In this document: piece after piece, positions 1 through 11,700 of the stretch
Layout of the letters: each line of letters opens with the position of its first letter
Numbering within the stretch: the first letter of the stretch is position 1
NCBI RefSeq assembly: GCF_900113875.1
Contig: NZ_FORA01000003.1
Location: 1-64,000, forward strand
DNA length: 64,000 nucleotides
From: Jannaschia pohangensis
GTDB lineage: Bacteria > Pseudomonadota > Alphaproteobacteria > Rhodobacterales > Rhodobacteraceae
Reading direction: 5' to 3'
Made by a program: the position numbers and the translations under genes
The notes under the pieces: generated by a model
Told to the model about the DNA's origin: nothing
Database searches by the model: none
What the model saw: the letters and a program-made list of their open reading frames with translations, nothing else

Positions 1-875
1 GGAGCAATGGGCGAGCAGCGGAACGCTTCCGTTTCGTGGAGCTGATCGCCCATTGCGGTGAGTTGGGCGGCGAATGCCGCAGGCGTTTGGTAGTCGAGGG
101 CTGAATGTGGGCGCGCGAGGTTGTAGTCGGCCACCCAGCGGGCGACGGCCTCGCGGGCGTGATCCAGTCCGAAGAACAGCGTCTCGTTCAGGAGTTCGTC
201 CCGCATCTTCGAATTGAAGGCCTCGCAGATTCCGTTCGGCATCGGCTTGCCTGGGGCGATGAAATGCCAAGGCACGCCCGTCTCCTCGCTCCAGGCCAGC
301 ATCGCGTTCGAGGTGAACTCGGTGCCGTGGTCGCTGACGATGAGGTCGGGCTTGCCGCGCCGGGCGATCAGCGCCGTCAGTTCCCGCGCGACGCGGCGGC
401 CCGAGATCGAGGTGTCGACCACCGCGGCGAGGCATTCCTTCGTCACGTCGTCAATCACGTTGAAGATCCGGAACCGCCGGCCTTGGGCGAACTGGTCGTG
501 GACGAAATCGACCGACCAGCGCGCGTTCGGCGTGGCCACAGTCAGGAGCGGCGCCCGCGTCCCGGTCGCCTTCTTCCGCCCCCGCCGCTTGCGCACGGTG
601 AGGCCTTCCTCGCGGTAGAGCCGTTGGGTCTTCTTGCGGTTCACGACATGTCCCTCCCGCCTGAGCAGAACGTGCAGCCTCCGGTAGCCGAACCGGCGGC
701 GCTCAGAGGCCAGCGCCCGCAGGCGCTCGCGCAGATCGTGGTCATCGGGTCGTCGGCTGCGGTAGCGGATCGAGGTCCGGTCTGCGCCGATCACGGCACA
801 CGCCCGCCGCTCGCTCATCTCGTGCTTCTCCACGAGGATCGCGACGGCTTCGCGCCTGGCGGCGGGCGTTACCAC
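1..875 (-). CDS. IS3-family transposase OrfB (DDE integrase core), cut by window edge
   Basis: This frame is open from GTG at 875 to the window edge, about 291 codons without a stop. It starts inside the end of orfA, one frame back, as expected for programmed -1 frameshifting to an OrfAB fusion or for coupled re-initiation. The translation shows an HTH_21-like segment ([20 protein letters not shown]) and then the integrase core with WSVDFVHD, a central DHGTEFTS and a late [15 protein letters not shown] block, which together supply the DDE residues. It ends in the window with [18 protein letters not shown], typical of the OrfB C-terminus, so only a few residues are missing. It carries out cut-and-paste/copy-out transposition of the IS. 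Confidence 0.88.
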   Translation of the reverse strand, partial: MVTPAARREAVAILVEKHEMSERRACAVIGADRTSIRYRSRRPDDHDLRERLRALASERRRFGYRRLHVLLRREGHVVNRKKTQRLYREEGLTVRKRRGRKKATGTRAPLLTVATPNARWSVDFVHDQFAQGRRFRIFNVIDDVTKECLAAVVDTSISGRRVARELTALIARRGKPDLIVSDHGTEFTSNAMLAWSEETGVPWHFIAPGKPMPNGICEAFNSKMRDELLNETLFFGLDHAREAVARWVADYNLARPHSALDYQTPAAFAAQLTAMGDQLHETEAFRCSPIA

Positions 876-1135
876 TTTCGCGACAGGAGATCCTTCAGCG
901 CGGCCTGATCAAGCAGGGATTCCGCCAGCAGCCGCTTCAGACGGCCATTCTCCTCCTCGAGCGCCTTCAGCCGCTTCGCGTCCGACACGTCCATGCCGCC
1001 GAACTTGGCCTTCCAGGCGTAAAAGGTCGCGCTGCTGATCCCATGCCGACGGCACAGCTCCGCCGTCTTCGCACCGGCTTCCTGCTCCCGCAGAATGCCG
1101 ATGATCTGCTCTTCCGTGAACTTCGATCTCTTCAT
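869..1135 (-). CDS. IS3-family transposase OrfA (HTH_Tnp_1)
   Basis: This 88-residue protein begins [20 protein letters not shown]. It has the classic OrfA helix-turn-helix ([20 protein letters not shown], about residues 24-43) followed by a leucine-zipper-like helix ([17 protein letters not shown]) used for oligomerisation. It binds the IS ends and is also the N-terminal part of the OrfAB transposase. The stop TAA (869-871) overlaps the orfB GTG start. Length and content match intact OrfA, so the element may still be active if its left end is complete. Confidence 0.92.
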   Translation of the reverse strand: MKRSKFTEEQIIGILREQEAGAKTAELCRRHGISSATFYAWKAKFGGMDVSDAKRLKALEEENGRLKRLLAESLLDQAALKDLLSRKW

Positions 1136-1174
1136 GGTCCGGTCCTCTTCTCGGGCCGGACTCCAGTATCAGAT

Positions 1175-1199
1175 GGAGGAACTATCGGGGGTCAGACCA
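1175..1199. repeat. Terminal inverted repeat of the IS3 element (orfA side)
   Basis: Reading inward from 1199 the sequence begins TGGTCTGACCCCCG, matching the usual IS3-family end pattern. Outside it (from 1200) the sequence returns to the Hint coding frame. The mate lies beyond the left edge. Confidence 0.75.
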
Positions 1200-2409
1200 A
1201 TCCGGTGACGAAGTACGTCTCCGTCTCGGCCACCGACATGTTCCAGGCCACCAGCGGCGCGTCGGCGATGTCTACCGACACCACCTCGGCCCAGCCGCCG
1301 TCCGCCTGTTGCAATGCATCGCCCGGGCGCAGGTAGGCCGCATCAATCCAGGCACCGCCCGCGACCGGACCCTCGTACCAGTGCCCCTCCGCGCTCGCCG
1401 GGGTCAGCCGCGCGCCCGATGGCACCGCGAAGAACGGGTGGCGGACATTCGACACGATGGTCTGCACCGCGCCGGTGTCCGCATCCGCCAGCCCGACCGT
1501 CACCGTCACGTCGTAGTCCGCGGAGGACGGGAACCCAAAGGCGCGGAACGCCGTCTCCCCGGTCGCTGCGTCCCGCGAAAGCACCTGCATCGTCTCGGGG
1601 TCCAGCGCGTCGATCCGTACCAACCCTTGGTCCGTCACCACCAGCGTCGACCCGTCGAAGGAGCAGGTGCACCGCGTACCCGTGCAGCTCGGGCCGCCAG
1701 GCTCGGGGCGCGACGTCCCCCGATTTGGCAAGCGCCCCGGCGTCACCGCATCCAGCGCCGCCGTGCCGCACAGGAACGCCGCGCTTCCTCCACCGCCGGT
1801 GCCCATGGCATAGGCCCCGATGGCGGTCCCGCAGTCGACACCCGCCAGAAATCCGCCGATCGCACCGGCCAGGTTCATGACACCCAAGCCGACGGTTCTT
1901 ACGGCAGACCGGATTGCCTGAGTTGACGCGCTGCTCGTGGCACCTGACTCCGCGCTCGACGTCAGCCCGCTCGGGTCGGTCGCATTGAACGGATCGTTCT
2001 CGACATAGGCGTAGAGGTTCAGATCCCCCGCCGCGAAGCCGATGGGGTCCTGTTGCAGGAACTGGCCGAGCGCCGGATCGTAGTGCCGCGCGCGGTAGTA
2101 GATCAGCCCGCTCTCGGCGTCGTGCTCCCGGCCCGTGTAGCCGTAGCGCGGCGCGTCGGCCTCGGCCCCGGTGACGTAGGTCCGCTGCCCGAAGCTGTCG
2201 TATTCGACCTCGGAGGCCACAGCCCCCGTCGCCACGCTGACGGCGATGGCAATGGAGCCCAGGCGGTTCGCCAGCAGCGACCGCAGCGAGCCCGATCCCG
2301 GGGCCGTCGTCCCCGCGTAGTCCTCGACCTCCAGCGGCTCGTCCACCCGCGGGCCGTGCAGCCAGCGGCGGGCCAGCGCGGACACAACGCGGCAGCCGAA
2401 CATTGTCAA
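1192..2409 (-). pseudogene. Orphan Rhs C-terminal cassette with Hint domain, toxin tip removed by IS insertion
   Basis: The first third repeats the end of the Rhs core of the large upstream rhs gene (from LARRWLHGPRVDEPLEVEDY to NATDPSGL). The tip then diverges into a glycine-rich linker and a pretoxin Hint domain: block A is CSFDGSTLVVTDQGLVRIDA, the middle block is SNVRHPFF, followed by YLRPGDAL and a last strand ending ETYFVTG. Hint domains of polymorphic toxins normally continue to a terminal His-Asn where self-cleavage releases the toxin. Here the frame enters the IS end just after TYFVTG and stops at the IS-derived TGA. The toxin domain is therefore missing, or separated beyond the left edge. 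The frame begins from a TTG/ATG 6 bp after the immunity gene. It is a displaced orphan CT kept as a recombination reservoir, now broken. Confidence 0.82.
1961..2375 (-). repeat. Rhs core direct repeat, orphan copy
   Basis: About 415 bp, nearly identical to 3324-3738 at a constant offset of 1363 bp. It encodes the conserved Rhs core C-terminus ending at DPSGL. Differences are scattered single bases. Homology stops abruptly at both ends, as expected for a CT cassette copied with part of the core. Confidence 0.9.
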
Positions 2410-2414
2410 TTGAC

Positions 2415-2768
2415 TTATGCTCTACGTTCCTGCGCAGCTTCCAACTCTTTCCGCCGCCTGTGGAATTCAGTGTACGCCGCGTGGCTCTTATCAATGAACG
2501 CCTCCAGTAAATTTCGGTCGTCCGCTAGAACAACATGGACAATGCAGGTTTCCGTCAGATTGCCCGCCTCATGGAGGAAGACCATGTTTTCGAGTGAGCG
2601 GTCGATTAGACGACACTCATTCGTACACACCTCAAGAGTTTCTATACCATTATCGCCGGTATATCCCCACCGCCCACGATCGTTATGTTGTAGGGCATCT
2701 ATAGCCCATACGTCGAGAACCGCACCCCGGACAAACGCCGCGTCGTTCGCCGTAATCACGATCTTCAT
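2415..2768 (-). CDS. Candidate immunity protein for the Rhs C-terminal toxin
   Basis: This 117-residue protein begins MKIVITANDAAFVRGAVLDV. Its ATG (2768-2766) overlaps the rhs stop as ATGA, and AGGAGG lies exactly 6 nt upstream. A second ATG two codons earlier touches the Shine-Dalgarno and is unlikely. Tight coupling directly after an rhs toxin tip, small size, an acidic N-terminal part and AT-richer composition than the core genome are the usual properties of a cognate immunity gene. The C-terminus (HRRRKELEAAQERRA) is a charged helix. I do not recognise a named immunity family, so the function is inferred from position only. Confidence 0.65.
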   Translation of the reverse strand: MKIVITANDAAFVRGAVLDVWAIDALQHNDRGRWGYTGDNGIETLEVCTNECRLIDRSLENMVFLHEAGNLTETCIVHVVLADDRNLLEAFIDKSHAAYTEFHRRRKELEAAQERRA

Positions 2769-5700
2769 GGCCATCCTCCTACGGATCCGACGATCTTGAT
2801 GTCCGCCACTGTGCCGGTGCCGGGATTCCACTGATAATGGACCGTTGCCGTGCTTCCGTTGCCGCCCCTTACCGTCAGCTGCATCTTTTGCCAACCATCA
2901 CTCGCCGCAAATCTCGGGTCATTGTTCATGCGCAATAAAACTCGACCACTTGCTGGACTATTCAGCGCAGTCTCCATCGCCATCTGTTCTCGAAGCGTCT
3001 GCGGCTCAGTCCATTGGTCCGGGTTTGCGGTCGAAATATCTAAGTATTCCTCATCATTCGATATATCAGGAATGTAAGGAACTGGCCATCTCGGTTCTTC
3101 AGGTCCACCATTGTGTCCTATCGGCGGGGACTCCCCTTGCCTCGTCCGCCATTCTTCGAGATGGCCGGGAACTTGAGAGATCGCTGCATTGATCTGTCCT
3201 AGCAAGGACATCAAGCCAGAAAAAATGCCCCCCACAGAAGAACGACACGGATCAGTAGCCGCACAAATCGCCGCTCCTCCCGCCGCAGCGGCTCCGGCCA
3301 TACTTCCAAATTGGAGACTCGAACTCAGCCCACTCGGATCGGTCGCATTGAACGGATCGTTCTCCACATAGGCGTAGAGGTTCAGATCTCCCGCCGCGAA
3401 GCCGATCGGGTCCTGTTGCAGGAACTGGCCGAGCGCCGGGTCGTAGTGCCGGGCGCGGTAGTAGATCAGCCCGCTCTCGGCGTCGTGCTCCCGGCCCGTG
3501 TAGCCGTAGCGCGTCGCGTCGGCTTCGGTCCCGGTGACGTAGCTGCGCTGCCCGAAGCTGTCGTACTCGACCTCGGAGGCCACAGCCCCCGTCGCCACGC
3601 TGACCGCAATGGCAATCGAGCCCAGGCGGTTCGCCAGCAGCGCCCGCAGCGAGCCCGACCCGGGCGCCGTCGTCCCCGCGTAGTCCTCGACCTCCAGCGG
3701 CTCGTCCACCCGAGGGCCGTGCAGCCAACGTCGGGCCAAGGTACCACCCTCGAAGTCCATCACCACCTCCGACGCCGTCGGGTCCAGCGACCAGGCGTCG
3801 AGGACGTAGGCCTCGACCGAGCCATCCACCGTCTTCGCGATCCGCCGATCCAGCGCGTCGTAGGCGTAGGTCGCCGTCGTCACACCGTCGGTGTAGCTCA
3901 CCAACCGGTTCTGGCTGTCGTAGCCATAGCTCTCCACCACGCCGTCCGCCTTCGACACCCGCGACACCCGGTTGCCCCGGTCATCGTAGAAGTAGGTGTA
4001 ATCGTCATCCTCGGTCAGCTGGTTGTGCGCGTTCGACACGTGGAGGTCCGACAGATGCGAGGCGAAGCGATTGCCCTCCTCGTCGTAGGCATAGTCCTCG
4101 ACCGGGAGCAGCGCCCCCGACCCCGATCCATCCGCCACGTCCGACCCGCGATCCACCTGCACCAGGCGGTCCAGGCTGTCGTAGGACAGGCGGCGGGATG
4201 CGGAGGGCGTCAGCTCGTCGATGATTGTCGTGAGTTTGCCGTCGGCGGCGTAGCCGTAGTCGAGGTCCAGCACCGGCACGCTTGCCTGCGCATGGGTCAG
4301 CGATGACAGCAGCCCATTCGTGTAACCCATGGTCGACACCCGCCCGGAGGTCGACGTGAACGACGTCCGCCGCCCTTCCCCGTCGTAGCCGAAGGAGAAC
4401 GCCGTGCCCCAAGGCGCCGTCAGGTTCGTCAGACGGCTTTCCGGATCGTAGGCATAGGTTGTCGTCCCGCCCAGGCTGTCCGACATCGACGTGCGCCGCG
4501 AGAGCGCATCGTAGGTGTAGGTGAGCGTGATCTCAGGTTGCGGCCCGACCGTGCCATCCGTCGTCATCGCGACCAGACGATCCCGAACGTCATAAGCCAT
4601 GGTCAGGCGGCTGTCGCCATCGGCAGCTGCAATCAGGTTGCCAACCGGGTCGTAGCCGTAGGTGAGCGTATTGTCGGGCGTCACCACTTGCGTCCGGCGC
4701 GACAGTCCATCGTAGGTGGCGGTTTCGACCTGACCGTTCTCGCGGGTGAGCACGGTCAGGTTGTCGCGTCCATCATAGCTGCGCGCGATCGTGCGGCCCA
4801 GCGGGTCCGTCCGTCCGGTCATCCGGTCAAGCGGATCGTAGGCGAATACCGTCCGTCCCGCGCGCCCGTCGGTCACCGCCAGGATGTTGTCGCGCAGGTC
4901 GTATTCGAACCGTTTCACGAAGCCTTCGGGATCGGTCACCTCGATCATCCGACCGATGTCATCATATACGTAATCGTGCTCGGCACCGGTCCCGTCGATA
5001 TGACGGACCACGTCTCCTGCTTCATCGTAGACGCGCGTGATCAGACCCTCTGCCGGATCGTCGACCGTCACCAGACGCTCCAGCGCATCGTAGGTCATCG
5101 TCGTCACCAGACCGGTCTCATCCGTGATCGTCGCAACATTGCCAGCCGCGTCGTAGGTATAGCGGGTTATACCATCGATCTGAGCGCCATCAGGGCCCGT
5201 AACCTCAACGGTCAGCATCCGGTTCAGATCGTCGAACGTCCGCAAGACCCGCCGCTCCTCCGGCAAGCCCTCGGCTTCGATGACCGTGACCATGTTGCCC
5301 CGCGCATCGTATTCAATGCGCGTGATTGTTCCGTCAGGGTAGGTCATCGACGTCATGTTCTGATCGTCGTCATAGGTATAGCTGGTAGTCCGCCCGTTCT
5401 CGTCGGTGCGCGACGCGAGTTTCCCTTCCTCCGTCAGGACCATGGTTGTGATACCACCTTCGGCATCCACCATTCGGATCAACTCGCCGAACGAGTCGTA
5501 CTCATATGTCGTGCCAAATCCTTCGGAGTCGGTCATCTCGGTCAAGCGCGAGAAAACAGGTTCGTATTCGTAGCGCGTCGTCCGGACAGCCGTTGTCCCA
5601 ACCGCTTCCCTTCGCAACACGACATTGCCGCGAGCATCGTAGGCCATCTCGTCGATCAGGCGTCCCGTGGGCGACCCGGTCGAAGGACGGTCCACACGGG

Positions 5701-8700
5701 TGACAAGATTGGCATCATCCCTGGCAATTCGGGTCTCGCGACCCAACGGGTCGGTCATTCGGACGATGGCGCCGAATGAATTGACTTCCACCTGCGTCTC
5801 CTCACCCCGACGATCCGTCACGGTCGTGATGCGATCCTCGGGCGCGACGACCCGCAGAGTACCGGGCGTGTCGAGACTGGCCAGCCCGAGCGAAGATGCG
5901 ATCTGCATCGAGATGCTCGATCCGTCAGGCAGGGTTGCCCCGCTGAGACGTCCGGTTGCATCAAAGGCATAGCGGGTCTCATTGCCATTCTGATTGGTCG
6001 TCGAGACAAGACGGCCCCGATCGTCGTATTCGAAAGCAACGGTGGCCCCATCCGGCTCGGTTAGCCCGAGCATCGTGGGAATATCGACCTGATCGTCATA
6101 TTCGAACGTCGTGATCCGGCCTGCGTCATCGGTAATTGAGGCCATGCGGCCAAGTGCATCGTAGGCAAAGCTTGTCACGCCGCCGACCTGATCAGTCACC
6201 GTTTCCAGGCGACCATTGAGGCCGTAGGCGAACTCGCGACGGTTGCCCTGCTGATCGACTTCCGCAACCTGCAAGCCCTCAGCGTTGAACAGAACGCGCG
6301 TCCCGTCCGTATAGCGTCGCTCCCAAGTCCCATCGTCCAGCCGTGTCAGAGTCGAAAATTCCCCGTCACCCGAGATAAGTCGACCGGTCAGTGAAGGTTT
6401 TGAGAAGAAGATCGTATTCTGGAACCGCTGCGTCGTCACAGCATCCAGACTTCCGTCACCGTCGAGATCTACGACTTCAAGATCCCCGAAGCCGAACGGG
6501 AGCAGACCCGTCTCGAATGGCGCGAAAGTTCCGTCACCCCTACCCTCATAGACGTGTACGGCTCCACCCGTTGATGCGACGATATCTGGAATGCCGTCTC
6601 CGTTGGCGTCAGCGATGCTGATTGGCATAGCGCTGCTGGCTTGCGGAGGACGCGGCAGACTTCCCAGCGATACCCTGCTCGCCGAGAACAACGACAGCGC
6701 TGACGATGTGCTGTAGAGAATTTCCTCACTGCCATTTCCATCAATATCGATGAGCTTCAGGTACTCACCGAACAGGTTCGGGAACGCGCCCCCCAGATCG
6801 GCATCCGACAGCGTGAAACTACGCTGGCCCGTATTCGCGAGCAGATCAATCCCTCGGACGGTGCGGAACGCGAGGTCGATGTCGCCGTCGCCGTCGAGGT
6901 CACCCGCTTCAAGTTGAATAGCTCCGCCGTCTCCGGAGAACAAACTCCGCTGATGGATTATGGTCGATTCGATCCGTCTGGCTGTGTTGCCCCAATCGAC
7001 AATTATGGCGCGCTGCAAGGAGAAGCGGCCTCCCGCTGTATGTGAGCGAACGACATCTTCAATTCCATCGCTGTCGAGATCCACCACGATGGCATCAAGA
7101 AAGTTCGTTCCGTCACCCACACCCGCACGGTCGAAAGACGCGAAACCACCTCCGGACAGGCCATTGCGATACCCGAATCTGTCTTCAAGTTGGAAACCGA
7201 ACGCGAGATCATTGAACCCATCCATGTCACGGTCAATAACCTCCACCGCGGTAAGGTTCGGTGTCCAACTGCCGGTGTTCGGAACGACATTCGGATCACC
7301 GACTGCCAAAAGCTCAACATCCTCGAACCCCCGCCGTCCAAGATTGCGCAAAAGGCCGACGGATCCGGTCCCACTGTCCGGCCAAACGACATCCGGAAGA
7401 TCGTCGCCGTTTATGTCGCCGATCGCCAGTCGTCCAGGGCCGCGTGCAGGAAACACGAACGGCTCTGGGTCGAACTCTGTCAGGGTCGGCTCGCTCTCGA
7501 ATACCGCGACTGCGTCGTCACTTATGATGGAAAGCGAACGACCTTGTCTGTCCACCACAAGTTTCTGCAACCCCGCGATCGACCAACCCCGGCCGTAAGT
7601 GCTTTCGACTTCGTTCTGAATATATAGCTCGCCATCGTGAGACGCGCCCACAGTTGAGCAGGCATATTTCGCCCGCGTCGTGAAACTGTAAGGATATCGA
7701 CCACTCGTTATCGATTGTGCATCTATGGTGGAAGGCTGGCGAAGGGTCACACGCTCTCCGAGAAGCGCCGGCGCGGACCCGGACGCCAGATCCCTCGGAT
7801 TCCACTGACGGCCGTCCGATACGGTCACTCCGGCCAAATCCAGTTGCGTCATCAACGTCTGCGGAAGCGAAGCACGCGCATCAATCGTAACATCGCCGGC
7901 AACGATCAGAGTAGGATCCGCGGCCGTCGAATGGTACGCAAGCGCAACGGCTTGGCCCTCGTCGAACGCCCGATACCCTGGCAGAACATATGTTTGCTCA
8001 AGGTCGCCTTCGAACGGCGTCAACGTCCGGTTGTGGCCGTCGACCATATCTTCGGATGGGATGCTTGTTGGACGAAGCGGGAGCAGTGAGATCATCGCTC
8101 CCCCGTCGGCAAGGACGACCGACGCCGTAACCGTCGCACCGCCAGCTTCCACAGACCCTTCAGAAACAGGTATGAACCGCGTTCCGCCCGCGCCCATGCG
8201 CCAGACGTCGAGAGCGGCTCCCTCCGCCAGACCGTCCACGTTGTTGGCTGTAACCGCCACGGGAGCATTGAAACGGGCACCCGGCGCGTCGAGCGCGAAG
8301 GTATGGCACGCTTGGACGTCGTCCGGCATCCCTGTCGGCTGGAAGAGCTGCGGCAAGGTGCCAAGACAAACTTCGCCCGCGTAAGCCGCTCCGCTACTAT
8401 CGGTCACACTGTCGGCCGGAAGCGTTGCCCTAATTCCCGCGACAGATGACGTCAGAATAGTCGGGGTACCGGCAACAACGGGCGAGCAACCCTGATTGAG
8501 AGGAACGAGCAGGATTTCAGGATCGATGTCGCGGTCCTGATTCTCGGTTATCTGAACGACACGGGACACTGTAGCATAGCCAGAAGCTCCGCCCGTCGGC
8601 GACACGATGACCTGATCGCTTCTCCCGGTCAGTCCGCCGAAGCGGAATCTTCCATCGGCATCCGAAACCGTATCAAGCGCCGCAGTCTCGATGCGAACCG

Positions 8701-11700
8701 GGACACCCACAACCGGAGTCTCGATCCCAGCCGCAAAATCGACCGCATCCAGCAGCCGACCATTGACCGCCGTCTCGCCCGCATCCGCTGGTATCACCAA
8801 GACAGACACATCGGCCGTGTCGGTCAGGCGTCCGTCCGAAACGGTAACCGTCAGGTCGTAACGTCCCTCCTGCCCGGCTTCGGGCCGGAAGGAGAGTAGA
8901 CCGGTCGCTGCGTCGAAGGACGCGTTCTCGACAAGCGGAAGCGGCGTCACCGTGAATGTCAGCGTGTCCCCTTCGGCATCGAAAGCCGAAACATCGAGAG
9001 ACAGCTTCAGCCCGAGTTCTACCGTATATTCCGCAAGCAACTCACCGAGGATTGGCGCGGTGTTGCGTGCGCCGGCGGACACCGAAATCTCCGCCGTGCT
9101 CTCTAGCGTGCCGTCACTAACCGTGACGGCAATGCGGTAGACGCCTCGGCGGTCGGCCGAGAACCCGGCCGATGAGCCATCATCCAAAGCCACCAATGTG
9201 GGCGTGCTCCCGTCCGGAGCACTGAGAATTTCATAGCTGAAAGTCAATCCCTGTCCATCCGGATCGCTTGATCCGGTGGCGTCCAGAATAACATCGTCGC
9301 CGACGAAAGCCTCGGACGGGCCGGTCAGGGCCGCAACGGGTGCGCGGTTGGGAACATCCAGCGTGGACGTAACACTGTTCGAAGCGATGCCGTCCGAAAC
9401 CGTCAACTCGAAAGTATAGAGCCCCGGGACGTCCGGCTGGAAGGCGGTGACGGCAGCGTCGCCCCCGATGACCACCGAGGTGCTTCCGACCGGCGATGAG
9501 GTATTGGTCCAGCTATAGGTCAGGAAATTACCATCTGGATCCGAAGAGCTCGTTGCGTCGAGAGAAAGTATCTCGCCGACAAAGGCCTGTGCTGGAACAC
9601 TTGCAACAGCAACAGGCGCGGAGTTGGAAACCAATACCGAGATGACGATCGGATCGGCCGCCCAAATGCCGTCATCCACCTGCATCTGGATCAGATACGT
9701 ACCAATTCGGTCCGGGATGAAAGCGACGGTCTCTGCTTCGATCAATTGCTCCGCGAACGCAGTCGCGCTGCCCGCCGGTTTGCTCAGGATTGACCACTGA
9801 AAACGCATTGCGTCGCCGTTCGGATCGACCGCGTAATCGGTCCCTGCCACGGTAATTTCTTCACCACCGACAGCGTCTATGTTGCGCGCTCTTGAAAATT
9901 GAGGTGGCAGATTCCCGTATCCGACCAGAACTGTATCCGGACGTGAAGCCAACGGCCCATCGGTCGCAACGACCTGGAGAACCGCTCCCGCCGCTGCATC
10001 CGAAAGGGTAAGGATTGGATTTGCCGCGGCAGGTGTCGACAGGGCGGCATCTTCACTGCCCATGACGAACCCAGTGACCGACCATTCGAAGTTCGCCGTC
10101 TCCGATGACGCAGCAGCGATCGGAGACACGGCCCCATCGCCACTCCGTAGAAGATCAGGTCCAGCATCGACCGAAGGTCGCGGCGCGCCGACAACGACTG
10201 CCCGAGTCTGCGGCATTGATGAGATCACGCCATCCGAAACAATAAGTTGCACGATATATGTGCCATCGACGTCGGGGGTCAGCGTTGTGGTCGGAGTGGC
10301 AAACGCAGCAAGATCGGCTTGGCTACCGGCAGGGCGATGGATCAGGGCCCACGACCACGTAATCGTATCCCCATCGAAATCATAACTTTGCGATCCATCG
10401 AACGAAAAGGCCTGGCCCGCAGCCGACGTAGAGGCCTCTATGCGCGCCACTGGGGCAATTGGACCCTCGCCGACGACAAGGCGTTGGTAGGTATCTGAGG
10501 GCGTCAAACCATCCGAGATCCGCGCGCGAACAATGTATTCCCCATCCTGGGGCGCCAAGAGATCGAGCGTCCCGTCCTGACGGGTCACCGTAGAACTCGC
10601 AACTCTTCCCGGGGCCGAGATCAAGTCCAGCGTCCCCATCAATCGGTCGCCGTCGATATCTGAACTCGCATAGGGTGACACCCTTGTGCTTGTCGGCAAC
10701 GCACGGCGTTCTGCGAACTGCAAAGCGGCATTTGGCGCAACCTGCCGTCCGCGACGTGGTTCGTAGAAATCCACACTGCGCGCGATAAGCGGCTGCCGTT
10801 GCAGATCCTTACCGATGACGTTCTCTAGCGTGACGGTCAGAGCGGGCGCTTCCCCGAACCGCAACGTTAGATCCGCTACGGAGGGGTCTGGGGAAATCAG
10901 CGCGTCGGTAAGGCTGTCACCATCCCGTTCGATTTCGCGCACGAAATTGAAAAAATCTCTGCGCTTGGACAGATCATAAGCTCTCCCACCAAAAACGAAC
11001 CGGAGGGTGTCGAAGCTCTGCTCGCCGCCACCGTTCACGTCAAAATCCGGAATGACGATATCGCCGGTTTTATCCTCAACCGCGCCAAGATCGAAAACGA
11101 CGCGCGGCCCTCCGTCGTTCGAAAGGTTCCGGTCATAGGATGTCCGGAACCTGAGGCCTTCTTCCGAACCTTCCTGATATGTCGCTGCGACACAGCTGGT
11201 CGACGAAACCAGTCCGGTCGTATCCGTCACCGTGAGACCGAAAACATAGTCGCCGACGACGTCGAACGCCACGTCGACAAACGGCTCCGCAGTGTCTTCA
11301 ATCGTGACGGCACTCCCATCGGGTTTCTTTTCGACCGTCCAAGCATAGCGCAACGCGTCGCCGTCGGGATCGAAGCTGTCGGACCCGTCGAGGGTCAGCC
11401 GATCCATGATCGAAGGTACCCCAACCGCACGCACCCGAGATTGCGGGGGGACGCCTTCGGTTCCGGCAACGATCTCGACCGTGCGCAGCACAACTCCGTC
11501 TGTCACCGCCGCGTCACGTATCTCCGCGGCGGCCCGCCAGGTCCCCGGAACGTCGGCCGTAAAGGCCGGGCGCACGGCGGCTGGGTCCGAGAAATCTGCG
11601 ACACTGACAGCTGGACGGTCGAGCCAGCGCCAGGAAACAGCCAGCTCGTCGAGTTCCAGACCGGCGATCGCCTCGAGGGGATCGAGGTAGACCGGTTTAC

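Larger units (their letters stand above)
1..1199 (-). mobile_element. IS3-family insertion sequence, upstream end and most of both ORFs (left end outside window)
   Basis: The orfA/orfB pair in overlapping frames on the minus strand, with an integrase-core orfB, is the IS3-family layout. The upstream terminal repeat lies at 1175-1199 and begins TGGTCTGACCCCC when read into the element, a common IS3-type end. The other end lies left of the window, so neither the second terminal repeat nor a target duplication can be seen. The element sits inside the 3' part of an orphan Rhs cassette and supplies that reading frame's stop codon. Confidence 0.9.

Noticed and set aside
4538-5779. 413-codon plus-strand frame with repeated patterns
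   Set aside because: Complement of the YD-repeat part of rhs; the periodicity comes from the YD repeats.
3800-6330. Periodic short repeats resembling a CRISPR array
   Set aside because: They are degenerate YD-repeat codons inside a continuous coding frame, with no identical repeats or uniform spacers.
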